In this document: one piece after another, positions 4,451 to 5,417 of the stretch
Position numbering within the stretch: position 1 is the first letter of the stretch
Layout of the letters: each line of letters starts with the position of its first letter
Source: DATHSN01 sp035464115
GTDB lineage: Bacteria; Actinomycetota; Acidimicrobiia; Acidimicrobiales; SKKL01
Assembly: GCA_035464115.1 (NCBI GenBank)
Contig: DATHSN010000305.1
Coordinates: forward strand, 1 to 5,417
Length of the DNA: 5,417 nt
Direction: 5' to 3'
Translations under genes and position numbers: made by a program
The notes under the pieces: model-generated
Told to the model about the DNA's origin: nothing
Seen by the model: the letters and a program-made list of their open reading frames with translations, nothing else
The model's database searches: none

Positions 4451-5417
4451 TCAATGCGGAACGGGTCATGGAGGAGTTGGCGGCGGCACTCGCGGCGTAC
4501 CAAGAGCTCGATCTCGAGGTGCTGACCGCCGAGGAGCTGCTGGTCGTGGTGCGCGACGCCGAGGTGATGCACCGTCGGATGGATCACGGCACCGACCGCC
4601 TGGCCGGTGAGGTTCATCGCACTGGCGCCCATCGCGTCGACGGGCACCGCAACGCCAAGAGCGCGCTGATGCACCTGGGTCGGTTGCCAGGCGCGGAGGC
4701 TGCGCAGCGGATCTCGCGGGCGCGGGGGTTGCGGTCGCTGCCCTGTGTGGCTGACGCGTATCGGCGCGGGACGGTGCCGACGGCGTCGATGTTGGCGATC
4801 GCGCGGGTGGCGGCCAACCGGCGGGTGCAGCCGTTCCTCGAGAGCGCCGATGCGCTCTTCGCCGAGCAGGCCGCCACCGAGACCCATGGTGAGCTGATGG
4901 TGTTCCTGGCTCAGTGGGAACGCTTGGCTGATGGCGACGGCGCCGCGCAGCGCAGCGAGATCACCCACGCCCGGCGTCGCGCCGCGTTCGTGCAGGACCC
5001 CATCGAGGAATCGTGGACGCTCACCGCGAGCTTCGGGGCGCTCCAGGGAGCCACGTTCGCCGAGATCTACGAGCGGTTCGTCGACGCCGAGTACCAGATC
5101 GATCTCGCCGAAGCCCGGGCCCGGTTGGGGCGCGAGGAGGTCGCCCCCGACGAGCTCGACCGCACCCCCGCCCAACGCCGCGCCGATGCCCTGGTGGCCA
5201 TGGCGCAACGCGCCGCAACCGCGCCCCCCGAGGGGCGGCGTCCCGAGCCGTTGGTCAACATCGTGATCGACCAGGCCAGCTTCGAGAACGAGCTGGCCCG
5301 CCTCTGCGGCGCCACCCACACCGGCACCGACCACGGCGCGGCCCCCGACTCAGAACCGTCCGTGATCGATCCTGACGGGCGGGTGTGTCGGACCCTCAGC
5401 GGCCATCACGTGCACCC
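4441..5417 (+). CDS. DUF222 / 13E12-repeat family protein (HNH-type), 5' part, runs off the right edge
   Basis: An uninterrupted frame of 325 codons begins at ATG 4441 and has no stop before the window ends. The protein matches the DUF222 domain usually found before an HNH nuclease domain. There is an N-terminal helical part (MEELAAALAAYQELD, 10-24), then ISRARGLRSLPCVADAYRRG (91-110) with TVPTASMLAIARVA (111-124), the 'lp.v..al..G.l....l..ia' core. Later come SWTLTASFGALQGATFAEIY (191-210) and RTPAQRRADALVAMAQRA (241-258), the very characteristic 'R-x-x-x-Q-R-R-A-D-A-L' motif. The end reads CRTLSGHHVHP, which normally leads into the segment before the HNH motif. The HNH residues would lie past the edge, so catalytic status is unknown. 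The family occurs in many copies in actinobacterial genomes and may be mobile or repeat-like; its cellular role is not established. The start is leaderless and overlaps a LexA-like box. Early codons are less strictly G/C-ending than in neighbouring genes, which may hint at a different history. Confidence 0.85.
   Translation, partial: MCSINAERVMEELAAALAAYQELDLEVLTAEELLVVVRDAEVMHRRMDHGTDRLAGEVHRTGAHRVDGHRNAKSALMHLGRLPGAEAAQRISRARGLRSLPCVADAYRRGTVPTASMLAIARVAANRRVQPFLESADALFAEQAATETHGELMVFLAQWERLADGDGAAQRSEITHARRRAAFVQDPIEESWTLTASFGALQGATFAEIYERFVDAEYQIDLAEARARLGREEVAPDELDRTPAQRRADALVAMAQRAATAPPEGRRPEPLVNIVIDQASFENELARLCGATHTGTDHGAAPDSEPSVIDPDGRVCRTLSGHHVH

Noticed and set aside
4152..4469. A 105-codon minus-strand open frame in the divergent intergenic region
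   Set aside because: It overlaps the start of the DUF222 gene, has no ribosome binding site I can see, and its low-complexity Gly/Ser/Ala-rich end resembles no protein family.
4366..5334. A 322-codon minus-strand open frame opposite the DUF222 gene
   Set aside because: The plus-strand frame has unmistakable DUF222 motifs, including QRRADAL. The minus-strand translation is Gly/Arg/His-rich with no recognisable domain and is explained as an antisense shadow.
4441..5417. DUF222/13E12 gene as a mobile element such as an intein, homing element or insertion sequence
   Set aside because: The family is repetitive in actinobacteria, but no terminal inverted repeats, target duplications or integrase are visible, and the gene is cut by the window edge.

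Overview
The window is a GC-rich stretch (roughly 70% G+C by eye) with strong third-position G/C bias. It carries an Actinomycetota-like gene set: a DUF222/13E12-type gene, apparently leaderless genes with TANNNT-type -10 elements, and a secreted DUF4214 protein. My best guess for the source is a high-GC actinobacterium, possibly of the Acidimicrobiia. That placement is inference from style and content; no taxonomic marker gene is present.

Layout, left to right. (1) The 3' end of a VOC/glyoxalase-fold gene (+) enters from the left edge. (2) A membrane-anchored protein of unknown function (+, 237-1214) probably starts from a leaderless GTG. (3) Converging on it from the minus strand is a two-gene operon. 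The upstream gene is a UbiE/MenG-like methyltransferase (2061-2798). The downstream gene is a seven-helix membrane protein with a distant resemblance to UbiA prenyltransferases (1321-2064). The two overlap by an ATGA. A perfect 15-bp inverted repeat lies over the stop codon of the membrane protein, at the convergent end. (4) Upstream on the minus strand is a secreted protein (2871-4112) with two DUF4214 repeats followed by a probable TIM-barrel-like domain. (5) A divergent intergenic region of about 330 bases separates it from (6) a DUF222/13E12-repeat gene (+, from 4441). That gene runs off the right edge, and its start codon lies inside a near-consensus actinobacterial LexA (SOS) box.

The methyltransferase and membrane protein probably work together, because they are translationally coupled and pair a quinone/lipid-type methyltransferase with a membrane enzyme-like partner. 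The other genes look independent. The DUF222 gene looks DNA-damage regulated. I see no tRNA, rRNA, CRISPR array or insertion sequence. The most notable signals are the SOS box on a leaderless start, the methyltransferase/UbiA-like pair, the secreted DUF4214 protein with an uncharacterised C-terminal domain, and the hairpin that includes a stop codon.
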